A DNA stretch of 64,000 nucleotides. It comes from Lamellibrachia satsuma. Taxonomy: Eukaryota; Annelida; Polychaeta; Sabellida; Siboglinidae. The stretch covers positions 14,193,501 to 14,257,500 of the forward strand of contig BSQZ01000005.1 in the NCBI GenBank assembly GCA_033239005.1, written 5' to 3'. Position numbers and translations under genes: made by a program. Positions 11,849 through 22,955 of the stretch are shown here, piece by piece (position 1 is the first letter of the stretch; every line of letters starts with the position of its first letter). Below the pieces are notes generated by a model. That model saw only the letters and a list, made by a program, of their open reading frames with translations, searched no databases and was not told where the DNA came from.

Positions 11849-12425
11849 TGTAGGCTAGCTGTGAACCAGAATGGTTTCTTGCATATGTCGTTTATTGAGT
11901 TGTCCCTGTGGTGTCCCTGTGGTGACCCTGTGGTGTCCCTGTGATGTCCCTGTTGTGACCCTGTGGTGTCCCTGCTGTGTCCCAGCTATTTTATGACTCA
12001 GTGACATGTGCATACATCAGCTTGGTACATCTACAAATGCTGGTTGCATATTATTTCAATACACTAGTTCACGGTCTAGTGATTTCAGCCCACTTAAGCA
12101 ATAAATATTGCATGACTTAACAACCAGTTGAATGAAATGTACAGTAGTTACAACTGTTAATAAAACTGAAAGAATGTCTTCTGTTTGGCTGTAGGGCTTG
12201 TGTCTGTTGTCAGATTATATATTGGTGCGGTATGTGTTTTGAATTTAATTCAATTACGGACAGGGTTGTTTGATTTAAATAATTTTATTTAAATCATGAT
12301 TTAAATCACTCCAAAAAAATCATTGATTTATGTTTTTTTACTTCTGATATTTTTAACCGCTGATTTATATGAATTTAACACAAATAATTGTTTACAAGCA
12401 TCGAGATCAACAAAGTTTTGTATGA
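11849..12425. repeat. Direct duplication, copy 1
   Basis: It matches 13972-14582 almost base for base, starting 'TTGTAGGCTAGCTGTGAACC' and running to 'CATCGAGATCAACAAAGTTT'. It includes an 11-bp subarray ('GTGTCCCTGTG' type) at 11905-11985, which has fewer units than in copy 2, and a 'TTTAAATCATGATTTAAATC' AT-rich palindromic block. Neither copy shows coding potential. Confidence 0.9.
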
Positions 12426-12507
12426 CGACATGCCACTAGAGTGTAAAATTCCTGGATATGGACTACAATAGTTTGTACCATGATCAGATTTGTCTGATGT
12501 TTCCCCA

Positions 12508-12682
12508 TGGCAACGAGTTGTGTCTTTGTTCTATCAATGTCAGCTGGTAAGTTGTGTCTTTGTTCTATCAATGTCAGCTGGTAAGTTGTGTCTTTGTGCT
12601 ATCAATGTCAGCTGGTAAGTTGTGTCTTTGTTCTATCAATGTCAGCTGGTAAGTTGTGTCTTTGTTTTATCTATGTCAGCTG
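12508..12682. repeat. 34-bp minisatellite, 5 units
   Basis: Units of 'GTTGTGTCTTTGTTCTATCA' followed by 'ATGTCAGCTGGTAA' differ by single substitutions. Confidence 0.92.
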
Positions 12683-13108
12683 GACCCGTTCAAGAACACA
12701 ACCCTATTCTGTAAGATTGCATGTAAATTGTAGCCCCTGGACATAATCCACATACTGGCAGTACCATATTCATCTACCATTCCTTGAGGAGTAGCACCTG
12801 CCTAATCTTCCACTATTCCTTAGAGATGCCACCAGCCTAACTGGAGAAACCAGGCCAGAACATATCAGTCAGAGTTATTAGCCTGATGGCAGATGGGACA
12901 TTAATGTGTGCAGGAACATCTGCTTAATCTGCTTACCGGACACTTGGTAGAGAGATGGGAATAACTGACCTTCCAAGTCTAAGAGCCATTGTAATGGAAA
13001 GAAGAATGGTTGATTACTTAGGTTTCATATTTGTTCTAGTCCTCTGGGGTTTGCTTCCACGTGGTACGTGGTACGTGGCATGTGGTGTACACACAATTAC
13101 TACGGTTA
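12683..13108. other. No gene recognised
   Basis: Low-complexity 'CGTGGTACGTGGTACGTGG' lies just before the LINE fragment. Otherwise no signal. Confidence 0.4.
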
Positions 13109-13764
13109 TTTAGCTTCAAAGGGTAATCAAATTCTTGGATTGATTAGAAGAAACATAACATACAAGGGAAAAAAGTTAATTATACCTCTTTATAAAGCAA
13201 TAGTTAGACCTCATTTAGAATACTGTAAACAAGCATGGAGACCATATCGTAAGAAGGATATAGATACGCTTGAACGCATACAAAGGAGAGCAACTAAAAT
13301 GATTCCAGAACTTATAGACCTTAGTTATGAAGAACGTCTGAAAGAATGTGGTTTAACAACTCTAGAGACAAGGAGGTTAAGAGGAGATCAGATTGAAGTT
13401 TTTAAGATATTGAATGGGTATGAAAATATTGATAGAAATATGTTTTTCTCACTCAAGAAGGATAGCAGAACTAGAGGACATGAGGTAAAATTAGTAAAGG
13501 ATCAATGTAGATTGGACATCAGGAAGCACTCGTTCTCACAGAGGACAATAAATGAATGGAACAAACTGTCTACAGATTGTGTAACTGCTAGCAGCGTGAA
13601 TATGTTTAAAAACAAGGTTGACACATATATCAGGAGGGCGGGTTATAAGTAGGTGAACACTGTTGGACTCTCGATAAGCCAATGGCTTCCTTGTCCACTT
13701 GCCATCTGGGCCTTTGGCTTGGATGGCAAATCTTGTTAAATCTTGTTAAATCTTGTTAAATATA
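13109..13764 (+). pseudogene. CR1/L2-like LINE, 3'-terminal RT fragment
   Basis: An uninterrupted frame to the stop at 13652 encodes the C-terminal part of a CR1/L2-like polymerase: 'GLIRRNITYKGKKLIIPLYK', 'VRPHLEYCKQAWRPYRKKDI', 'RRATKMIPELIDLSYEERLK', 'TTLETRRLRGDQIEVFKILNG' (first 20 residues shown in family consensus) and a terminal 'SSVNMFKNKVDTYIRRAG'. The RT catalytic motif is missing because of 5' truncation at 13109. The 3' UTR matches the copy at 6580-6680 and ends in three tandem 'TTGTTAAATC' units. The intact frame suggests a younger insertion than the copy at 5.7 kb. Confidence 0.87.
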
Positions 13765-13971
13765 ATTCACAAACCTTTGTACCAACAGGCAGAATATGAT
13801 AGCAACAGTTTCTGCTATATATCTTCAGATGTACAAATATTCAAGCTACATTAAATTATAACTGCTTCATGCCACTTCGTTGACTATATAGCCAGCACCT
13901 TAGCTAAGGCATTCATTCACTTTGCTCAGATAGCTTAGGGTTGGTGTTGAATTTATGACATAACTAGCAAC

Positions 13972-14582
13972 TTGTAGGCTAGCTATGAACCAGAATGGTT
14001 TCTTGCATATGTCGTTTATTGAGGTGTCCCTGTTGTGACCCTGTGATGACCCTCTGGTGTCCCTGTGGTGTCCCTGTGGTGACCCTGTGGTGTCCCTGTG
14101 GTGTCCCTGTGATGACCCTGTGGTGTCCCTGTGGTGTCCCTGCTGTGTCCCAGCTATTTTATGACTCAGTGACATGTGCATACATCAGCTTGGTACATCT
14201 ACAAATGTTGGTTGCATGTTATTTCAATACACTAGTTCACGGTCTAGTGATTTCAGCCCACTTAAGCAATAAATATTGCATGACTTAACAACCAGCTGAA
14301 TGAAATGTACAGTAATTACATCTGTTAATAAAACTGAAAGAATGTCTTGTGTTTGGCTGTAGGGCTTGTGTCTGTTGTCAGATTATATATTGGTGCGGTA
14401 TGTGTTTTGAATTTAATTCAATTACGGACAGGGTTGTTTGATTTAAATAATTTTATTTCAATCATGATTTAAATCACTCCAAAAAATCATTGATTTATGT
14501 TTTTTTACTTCTGATATTTTTAATCGCTGATTTATATGAATTTAAATAATTGTTTACAAGCATCGAGATCAACAAAGTTTTG
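13972..14582. repeat. Direct duplication, copy 2
   Basis: Second copy of the block at 11849-12425, same orientation, about 2.1 kb away. Its 11-bp 'TGTCCCTGTGG' subarray (14018-14150) is about twice as long as in copy 1, so the subarray changed length after the duplication. Confidence 0.9.
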
Positions 14583-15180
14583 TACGTTTTTTAATACAAA
14601 AGCACAAAGTGCGCACACTTGTGTAACTGTATTGACACCATATATCCTGACAGTCAAATATTTTATGACATTGTGTATGTTTGAGCTATTCCCTTTCTGA
14701 ATGCAATGAAGCCACACAAACTTGTCTTCTGGAGTGGATGCATGCTAGTAGTTTGTGTCAACTATAGCACACAGACTAATATCATGCATCAGTAACTTTT
14801 AAAAGACATGAAGAAACTTAACTAGAGATGTCTTTTCCACAAATCAAAATAAGAATCTATCCAGGTACATCAATCAACTACTATCTAGACGCATTGTGAA
14901 AATGGATGCGGGTTCGAAAAGCACAGCTAGTTTAGACCACGCCGACCCCGGACATAATTAGTGAAAGCATGGTGAGAAACATAATAACAACTATTTTCAA
15001 TCTACTGTTCAATAGTCGTCACATCTAAATCATACTTTACAGTTCTCGTCCTGCGAATAGGTTGTGACAATGTCAACACCGAAGTGTCGGGCAGTCACAC
15101 GCACAGCGATACGTTAGACACACTAGTGACATCGGTCACCATGATTGGGGTCGCGCTATAAATACCAGCCTAAATAACGT
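14583..15180. other. No gene recognised upstream of the promoter region
   Basis: No exon or repeat is recognised. CpG content rises from about 14930 towards the first exon at 15258. Confidence 0.4.
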
Positions 15181-15257
15181 GCGCAGCGCCATCGCTACCT
15201 ACGAGTTGGCGTACGCTTCAGGGCCGGGTATCGGATGACAACTGCACTCATACGTAC

Positions 15258-15315
15258 CTCTTTTGGTGGCAGGAATCAGGGTCTTCCAGGTGGCAGGTTT
15301 GTCCTTGTTGTCCAT
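15258..15315 (-). CDS. Candidate first coding exon, unknown protein
   Basis: On the minus strand an ATG at 15315 opens the frame 'MDNKDKPATWKTLIPATKR'. After 58 nt this meets a consensus donor AG|GTACGTA at 15257, so the intron would be phase 1. Codon usage is coding-like and the exon lies in a CpG-bearing, repeat-free 0.4-kb region, as expected of a transcription start. The remaining exons would lie at lower coordinates or outside the window; I could not assign any. The N-terminus is rich in Lys, Thr and Pro. I do not recognise the protein. Confidence 0.5.
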
Positions 15316-15319
15316 GACT

Positions 15320-15560
15320 GCGTCAAATGACACTTACTACGTCCGTCCAAAGTTAGCGACTAAACTATCACACACGACGACGAGCGAACGACGTCACCGC
15401 CCAGTCTGACAGTGGGTTTGTTCCACTTGGCGCCTCATGCACACGAACGCATCCCCCCCGATCAACACGTTGATTTATCGACCAATCAGAAGGTTGTATT
15501 TTACGCTCGTTATAAAATATCGCCGCGTATGTAAACAAACTCTTGTCCATGTGGAGTATG
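15320..15560. promoter_or_regulatory. Likely bidirectional CpG promoter
   Basis: This segment is CpG-rich relative to its neighbours, repeat-free, and lies between a minus-strand first coding exon (15258-15315) and a plus-strand exon with a strong donor (15661). CRE-like 'GACGTCA' occurs at about 15390. The divergent arrangement is inferred from the two splice donors that face outwards. Confidence 0.4.
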
Positions 15561-15661
15561 CGCTGTACTGTGACCAAAGCCTTTCTCAACATCGACGATA
15601 TGCCGAAAAGAACTTACAAGTGTATGGATTTAGCAGAGATTTCCGTAGCTTAGATAGTGCA
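15550..15661 (+). other. Candidate plus-strand 5' exon
   Basis: The segment ends in a consensus donor, C|GTAAGTTTA, at 15662. It contains a short upstream-ORF-like frame beginning 'MRCTVTKAFLNIDDMPKRTY' that stops before the donor, and another frame that runs through the donor. It is most simply a largely non-coding first exon transcribed away from the minus-strand exon at 15258-15315. No downstream exon was identified. Confidence 0.3.
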
Positions 15662-15664
15662 CGT

Positions 15665-18380
15665 AAGTTTAATTAGTATTGTTGCATGTATTATTTTAAC
15701 TAGAAAAATACCCATCCTTCAGATAACTTATAATTGGTACTTTTTTAGTGATTGTCACGATACGATTTGAATAAACGGTATCACAGTCACAGAAACACCC
15801 ATCTATGATTGGTGCTGCCAGTCAATATCTCTCGAAATTACGAGGTAATACTGGTAATTAAACCTAGTAATTAATGTCTAGCGACGCCTTAAATTGCCCT
15901 TGTATTCTTCCGTAACTTTAGTTGCAAAAAGGCGTTTTTACGAAAAAGGATATCTAGACACTGAGAGGTCCCGTTGATTTGAGAATAAAATGTGTTAGTT
16001 AAATAATCTATACCATGGAACAGCGCATATTCTACACGTTCAGTGGTGCATATTTCAATGCAACCAACTTGATATATAGGCCTAAGGGTATATTTTTGAC
16101 AGAAGTCTAACATGTATCTATATACGGCGGTTCAACTAGAGACATTCTCAAGGATTGTGTACTGCTATTACTGGCAATGTTTTGAGTACATCCTGGGTTC
16201 TTGTCATACCCCCTCCAGAATGGTTAGCTGGTGAATATCCACATGGGCGTAAGGTGTGTTATATATCATATAATGACTAATGCGTCTGTAAATGAACGAA
16301 CAAACCATATTAAATATATATTCTAATAATATCTACATCATGCCGTCACGCTATGTAAATTAACTTACTGCACTGGGACATATCCGTATTGTCCGCGTGT
16401 CTGCACACACCTGTGCCGATAGGCCCCAAACGGTCGGCGGGAGAAGATTGTAAATGTTGCACCATACGGAGTTTGTGGTAGTAAAGGTTATTTGTGCAAC
16501 GACAACACTATATATAATGACACGCATTCCAAAAATGCATAAACACACCAATATATGCATATAGTATTGAGAGTGTGAGTTACGTATCAATATAATATGT
16601 ATACAATTACATGAAATTCTGCAAAAACGACATTTTAGTTTATTATTTCTTACCGACGCAAACGAGTTCAATTGGCTGGTTCAAGGGTTTGATGTACGAG
16701 TTAGCTGCTACCGTAGACCACAGTTGTGAAACCAAATACTACGTGGTTTGGCTAATAACCAGGTGTGCGCCGTGCGGTCATGCCCCACCTTCCCCTACAT
16801 ACACTTATTATCTAATCTAATCTTATAATCTAATTATTATAATGTAGGGCCTAAGTGATAAAGAACCTTCCCGGAAAGACTAGTTAGTCATTTCCTATTA
16901 TAATTAACGGTGCCACTTTCTTTAGCCAATACACGCACGCACACACACATGTGCACACGCACGCACGCACGCACGCATGCACACACGGACGCACGCTGGC
17001 ACGCATCACATGTGAGGAACATGTATGTATGTATGTTTATAATAGTTATGTGAACGGAACAGTATGGTTCATAGGATCACCGTACACGATACTTTATTTG
17101 ATGTTACTTTGTATGTAGATATAAAATAATTATACCTATTATATTGAATGTCTACCTTGTAATCAAAGGACCAGGCAATGGGAACAGTACATTTTTGAAT
17201 AAGAACACTGGGAATATTACGAGAAATAGTGACACTAACAACTTCCAGTCTAAAGATGGTGTCAAATGTAAAGAATAGTTAATTTTAATATAATACGACA
17301 TATTGTTTTGACAATTTTTTTTACCGATAAATTCCACATGAACGTGCCTTGACACCAATTTGTCAGGTTATCGCAGAATGACGTCATTTTTCAGTAGCAC
17401 ATTTCAGCATGGCTTGACTACAAGATTGACTACAACTACAACTCTGGTGAAACACAAGTAATTGATTTATTTCTCCGTTATCAAATGATGGTTCATTAAA
17501 ATATATATGCGTGTTCATTATTATATGTACAATACGTCTATCGTTTGTGCTGTTCTAGCCTGCGCCCGACGGCATATATTGAATGTCCGTCAACTGACTG
17601 CCCAGCAAACGGCAACATTTGAACGAACGAAACTAAGTCAATCGAACTGAACCGAAATATAGCACCAACATGAATCAGATCCGTGATGCCACCTGACGGC
17701 AACAGTACAAATACAGTTCTTCATTTCATAGAAGCCCTAGCCTCCATTATCCAAGCTCCGGTTGGTGGCGCCACCGTTTGTAGCATAAGGGCACGGACCA
17801 CAGTCACTTTTCCCATAGACGACCATTATAACGTTCTTGCGCCTACATTGAAAATTTATCCTACAATTTTTTTTTTAAATTCACAGAAAATTAAAGACCC
17901 ACTAAGACACCTGGTGTGTGAAATTCGTGAAAATTACATATCTCCTTTTCACACAAATTGCTTCAATGCATGACACCCCTGCATTTCTGTCATGAAATTC
18001 CCCGGTTTCCAAAATATGAGTACACCCTGCCTGATGGCCACTGTGTCTTTACTCAACTGGTAAACCAACTGACAAATGGCATCATTTCAAAGCTTAGATG
18101 CTACTGTGCACAAAAAACATCACTTCCACTCACTCATCCACACAATTTCTGCTCTCACAAATATACCATATCTGCATTAATTTTTTCCTTGGGACTCTTT
18201 GTCTATGTAATGGAGGACGGATTCTTACTGTGGTCCGTGCCCATACACCAGGGCTTGGAATCAGAGAGTGGGTTCCATTGTTACGGAACCCGGATTTATA
18301 CCCAGAATCTGGATATACATCATTGGACTTTCATTCTAACTCACTAGTTATGAATAACATGTTATATATATATATATATA
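15665..18380. other. Non-coding or unresolved sequence
   Basis: Unique AT-rich sequence, probably intronic if the divergent plus-strand gene is real. An (ACGC/ACAC)n run lies at about 16930-17000 and (AT)n at 18363-18381. Several frames of 60-130 codons (for example 17683-18347) have no recognisable domain and no convincing splice pair. Confidence 0.35.
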
Positions 18381-18381
18381 T

Positions 18382-19813
18382 CAGGCATGGGTTAATTTCA
18401 ATTGTTAATTTGTTAATTGAATTAACTCAATTAAGTTAATTAAATTAAATTAATTAACTTTTCCAGAAAGGCTAATTTAATTAAATTAAATTAATTAAGT
18501 TTATCGAAAGGGGTTAATTTTATTTTAGTAAATTGACAAATTCCCAATTAACTCTCAATTAAGTGCTTATTGAACAGTTGACATTACTGGATAATTCACA
18601 GCCATGTTATCCAGAAGGCCTGTAGACACTATTCCAGTCATTAGTCTGAGAGGGATCAGGTTCAGACATGTGTGAATGGGAGGGAGAACATCACAGAGCA
18701 TAGAGACGCTGTACCAACTGGGGTGGGCTGGTCATTCAGGCACCCATGAATTGGAGGGAAGGCCTAGACAATAGAATGTCCTCTGGTAGGGTGATAAGTT
18801 GATGGCTAAATGTGGCTTCAGCAAATCTTTATCTAAAGTAAACATTTGGGGCTGGCTACTTCCATCCAGATAGACCTATGGGGCCATTAGACTAGGCAAC
18901 TATAATTTTTCATGTGTACATATAAAAACATAAATTGACAAATTCCCAATTAATTCTGGATAACATGGCTGTGAACTATCCAGTAATGTCAACTGTTAAA
19001 TGAGCACTTAATTGAGAGTTAATTGGGAATTTGTCAATTTAATAAGGTACGTTCTTATATAGCGCGGTATCCAGTCTTTGGGATTGCTCAAAGCGCTTCA
19101 CCCCCTGGCAGACTTGTTCATTCCAACATCATCTCAATTTCTCTGGGAAGCATTCAGCCACGCTGCAATTATTGCGTGAAGACTATTCGTTCTGATATCA
19201 ACCTCTGTATGTAGCCAGGTGATACTTTATATAGCTGAGTGAAATGTGTACAGTAGCCATTAATGGGGAGATGTAGAGAAAAGTAACATAACTTCAGTTT
19301 GGAATATTTGACATTGCCAACTTAAATCGAAAGCAAGCCAGTTCTAGTGATGCATAACAAATAGTGTTTACATATTTAATGCTAATGTGTAAAGGTGAGA
19401 CCTAATGATTTATTATAAAACACTGCATAAATAACAACTTGGTGTATAGAAATGATGCACGTAGTTGCTCGTTTTTATTAATTTGGTGGTTGAATATAGG
19501 AGGAAACCCCACGCCTGCAAATCTTCAGCCACAATTTTTCAACCCTTTCGGAGCAAAATTATTAATTTTATCAACAACTTTTAAACTGTGATCAAATGCC
19601 CCCTGAAGGAATGTCTTGGCATGTAAATAATGTATGAGCAAATTTCTTTCCAACAAAGTTAAAAAACACATTTCTGTTACAAGTCTTTATAACTGTTTTG
19701 AATGTGGGGGTCAATTTAATTTAATCTAATTGTCCTGGGAAATGTGTGAAGTTAATGTCTGAGTTAATTGTAATTTAATTAATTAAATTTTCAAGTTAAT
19801 TGCCTCATGCCTG
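18382..19813. mobile_element. Non-autonomous hAT-like element
   Basis: Imperfect TIRs: left 'CAGGCATGGGTTAATT' at 18382, right 'AATTGCCTCATGCCTG' ending at 19813. Both ends are flanked by ATATATAT, an apparent 8-bp target-site duplication. CAG...CTG termini with 8-bp duplications are features of the hAT superfamily. An internal inverted pair (about 18530-18612 and 18938-19040, sharing 'TTGACAAATTCCCAATTAA') encloses a segment, about 18600-18900, that recurs at 41930-42270. No transposase frame is present. A SINE copy is nested at 19047-19255. The left flank is a TA microsatellite, so the duplication could be fortuitous. Confidence 0.6.
19047..19255 (-). mobile_element. Truncated SINE-like copy inside hAT-like element
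   Basis: It contains the tail 'GTTCTTATATAGCGCGGTAT' and body 'CAAAGCGCTTCACCCCCTGG' found at 2922-3243. The tRNA-like head is missing, the usual state for a copy that is truncated or diverged at its 5' side. Confidence 0.65.
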
Positions 19814-20098
19814 ATATATATCGCCAACACGATCAATCAGAACAGTGGTGCCACCCGACGGTAACAGTCAAGCGATGTCACTGACGCCAGACTCTGTTCT
19901 CGGCGAGTTCACGAAGGCGAGCGAGAGTCAAATAAGCGAGACTAAAGCAGCCCGGGATCGAAACGAGGCAAATCTAACTACACCGGGATGTGTTGAACTC
20001 TTTCACAACATTGGAGAACCCAGTACATTTTAAAAAGGATTTGTAAACGAGCATGAATGACAGAAAGGATACAATGTTGGTCACGATAGAAGGCAATA

Positions 20099-20254
20099 GG
20101 ACGCCCGAGAACTAGATGGATGGACGGGGTCAAGCCGAAGACGCGGGGACAGACGGAACTACGCGAGGCAGTGCTCGATAAAAACGAATTAAATGGAGAA
20201 AGATGTGGAAGAAGGTCATTATGCGGGTGTCGACGACGACGTGACAGAAACTAG
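20099..20254 (+). pseudogene. LINE polymerase C-terminal scrap
   Basis: The frame begins 'GRPRTRWMDGVKPKTRGQTE' and ends at a TAG at 20252-20254 after an Arg-rich tail. 'GRPR.RW.DGV' is the hallmark near the C-terminus of many RTE/Nimb/Proto2-type LINE polymerases. The upstream RT is absent, so this is a short 5'-truncated insertion. It is not in the same clade as the CR1-like copies above. Confidence 0.55.
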
Positions 20255-21250
20255 GAAGTTGGCGTGGCGTGGATCATCACAGAACAAACTTTCACTTGAA
20301 ATGGTAATTGGAAAGATGTAGTCATGTGGATTATTGTGGGTAATTCAAATTCAGATTAGCACGTAGCGGTAATGTTTACCAATAGTGATTAATTATAATT
20401 TTGATAACATCGTTAAGCTAAGGTTGACCACATCGTGTTTAAAACACCGCCCAGAATTCTCGGAAAATGAGAGGCTGTTCTCGGACGAAACAGGCTCGTC
20501 AAACAAGTGGGAACTATTCCGGGATTCCTTCTCATCCGCAGAGAGATTGGGACTCCAACCATGTTTTACAGCTCTCGGAAATCGATACCTACACTATATA
20601 CATACATATAAACATATATAGTTGTAAACATGCATGCACACACATTCATGCAGTTATATACACACATGTTAAGTCATTATTGCCTAGACACTTCCGTAAT
20701 TATGATTCTGAAAGCGGCTCTTCGAGCAACAATACAAATAACGGCGAGTTATCATAAACGACGTTTTGTATACGTTACGAAGCAACGTTTTCATTTGCAC
20801 ATGACGTAAGTTCCAGTTATTGGCCAATCAAATGTGTTGACGTAATCACGTGACGATCTGGTAACTCGTAATGAACAGAACATATTTACTTCGGATGTGG
20901 AAGACGCTGGGCGTGTTTTGAAAACTATTGCGGATGGGATTGTTCAAGAAGAAGGTTTGACACTATCTGTTACTGAAGATCGGACACGAATTTCGAGACA
21001 ACAACAATATTCGTAGGCGAAGCCGAGGCGATACAAGGCGGACAGTGAAGCCGAATGCTGCTACATTGTCATTGCCAGAGAGCGAAACCACGTGTCTAGT
21101 ATCTGCGGGCTCACATCTGTTCCAGAATCAAGTCCCTGACATTGTCGCAACACCTCGTACACCTCATACATCTCGTACACTTCGTACACCTCGTACGCGA
21201 CTAGGCAATGAGCTTAAAAACTTTCTTGACGTCTTCAGCCGCAGCAGATG
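20255..21250. other. No gene recognised
   Basis: Frames of 60-100 codons occur on the plus strand (20385-20757, 21045-21251) without domains. A short 'CTCGTACACCTCATACAT' type repeat lies at about 21150-21200. Confidence 0.35.
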
Positions 21251-21257
21251 ATTGCAC

Positions 21258-21416
21258 TGATACCGGAAGTGACGATAGTATGATTGAAACGAACGGCTTT
21301 AATTCTCATTAATGTCGGTATGCTCAATTATGCAAGAACCTCGCTTCCGCGCATCTCCGTGCGCATCGTGACTGCTCAACGGATGCTTCGCAGTTAGGCG
21401 TTGGTAGGATGCCACA
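21258..21416 (-). repeat. Candidate 3' LTR of the gypsy relic
   Basis: Read on the minus strand, a polypurine run 'GAAGGAGGGA' (21417-21426) lies directly before TGTGGCATCC. The sequence then runs about 160 bp through an ATTAAA and ends ...GGTATCA. TG...CA ends, the polypurine tract and the position downstream of pol fit a 3' LTR. No second copy is present in the window, so the LTR identity is inferred from position only. Confidence 0.35.
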
Positions 21417-21675
21417 TCCCTCCTTCGTTAAATGAAAAACCATGTAATTAATATAACTTCTCACAAGCCTTCGCATGGCTGTTGCACAATAAGTAAAAAC
21501 AGAAATTGTTGGATAAACACAATAACTAAAGTACGCAGCCTATTATTCAACAATTAAACATAATCATTCTATTGTTCGAGATTAACGTTCAGAGTCCCAT
21601 ATTGCATTGTAAAACAGTTAATTAAAACAGTATCACTGTCATCCAAGATTAAGGTTCAGTCTGCTAGTGTAACAG

Positions 21676-22115
21676 TCACAGGAGAGTGAAATCACGCAAG
21701 TGTTTCGGTGGGTGACGCGTTTGCCTAGGGTAGCGCCTTTCACGACAATCTGATGGCACCTGTTCCGACTTTGGCGTCACCACCACGACAGCGGGTTGTG
21801 ATTCACTGAGCTGCACCGGAACAGCTGGATCATCGGTCGTATCAGCCGGATCATCGGTCGTATCAGCCGGACCCGCCTGCTGTCCGCGATCAACCTCAAT
21901 GACGACGTCATCGGGGTCGGTTTCATGACTGGCCCGCCGAATCACACTTTCTGCCTACTATAGTGTAGGGTCGAGGATCGAACGTAGGTGTTAACTTGTT
22001 CTCGCGTCGATTCCGTAGAAGTACAACATCGTCGGGTGAAAGATCTGATGATTTGCATTAGGAGAGGCATAGCATACTGCTTTATCTTCTCCTTCGTCGC
22101 TCTGTCGCTTTATCA
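21676..22115 (-). pseudogene. Ty3/gypsy pol C-terminal end, frameshifted
   Basis: On the minus strand the segment from about 22080 reads 'KLTPTFDPRPYTIVGRK', the conserved post-integrase motif of Ty3/gypsy pol. It then needs a frame change to enter the frame 21945-21676, whose end 'RRYPRQTRHPPKHLRDF' is the typical basic/Pro C-terminus. The linker contains a short tandem 'DTTDDPA' duplication. It is separated from the integrase core at 22467-22950 by a 44-bp array that must have expanded inside the gene. Confidence 0.75.
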
Positions 22116-22117
22116 GA

Positions 22118-22466
22118 TATTTATTATTTTGCTGGGCATTGGCTTAGAGCCACAATGGTTGGTTGATCCTCTCTGCTGGGCATTGGCTTAGAGCCACAAT
22201 GGTTGGTTGATCCTCTCTGCTGGGCGTTGGCTTAGTGCCACAATGGTTGGTTGATCCTCTCTGCTGGGCATTGGCTTAGAGCCACAATGGTTGGTTGATC
22301 CTCTCTGCTGGGCATTGGCTTAGAGCCACAATGGTTGTTTGATCCTCTCTGCTGGGCGTTGGCTTAGTGCCACAATGGTTGGTTGATCCTCTCTGCTGGG
22401 CGTTGGCTTAGTGCCACAATGGTTGGTTGATCCTCTCTGCTGGGCGTTGGCTTAGTGCCACAATGG
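22118..22466. repeat. 44-bp minisatellite inside a gypsy relic
   Basis: About 8 units of 'CTGCTGGGCATTGGCTTAGA' followed by 'GCCACAATGGTTGGTTGATCCTCT'. Both sides are gypsy pol sequence, so the array arose within or was inserted into the retrotransposon. Units differ at GCATT/GCGTT and AGAG/AGTG only. Confidence 0.93.
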
Positions 22467-22955
22467 TGTTACATTGCAGTGCCAAAATCCGGGGTACTTT
22501 GTGAACTTTGCGAATTCGCTGCCGTTGAATGGTGGTCCGTTATCGCTCTTACACACGTAAGGAACACGGAATTGAAACACTCTGTCGAGAACCGGGATGG
22601 TCGCCTTCGCCGAAGTTGAATGGACGATTTCAACCACTGCGAAACGCGAATATTCATCGACGATCACCAAGAGATATTTGGCAGCGGACCACAGAAGTCC
22701 ACGCAGACTCGCTGTCAAGGCCTGTCTGGTAGTTCTGACATGTTCAGAAGCTCCGGCCGTTCTACCGGTGTTGTAGCGTGGCAGGGCAGACACCCGAGAA
22801 CCATATTTTCGGTGCACTGGAACCATACGTTAGTGCGTATGAGCGCTTATGTCTTATGAATGCCTAGGTGTCCCTCGTGGGCGACGCCTAGCGCTCTCTG
22901 TTTAATGCCAGTGGAAGCACGATTAGGCACGTGTCTCGCAGGATTAGGCTCTTAT
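22467..22955 (-). pseudogene. Ty3/gypsy integrase core, frameshifted
   Basis: Read on the minus strand: an HHCC-type zinc-binding region ('AHEGHLGIHKT', then 'GCLPCHATTPVERPELLNMS'), then in another frame 'VDFCGPLP' with the first catalytic Asp, then in a third frame 'KYLLVIVDEYSRFAVVEI' and 'CKSDNGPPFNGSEF' with the second catalytic Asp. At least two frameshifts and one stop inactivate it. The third catalytic residue (Glu) is not visible before the 44-bp array. It is the same element as 21676-22115. Confidence 0.85.

Noticed and set aside
17683..18347. Two overlapping plus frames of 96 and 129 codons
   Set aside because: A phrase 'KYEYTLPDG' recalled actin, but surrounding residues do not follow any actin-family segment and no splice structure supports it.
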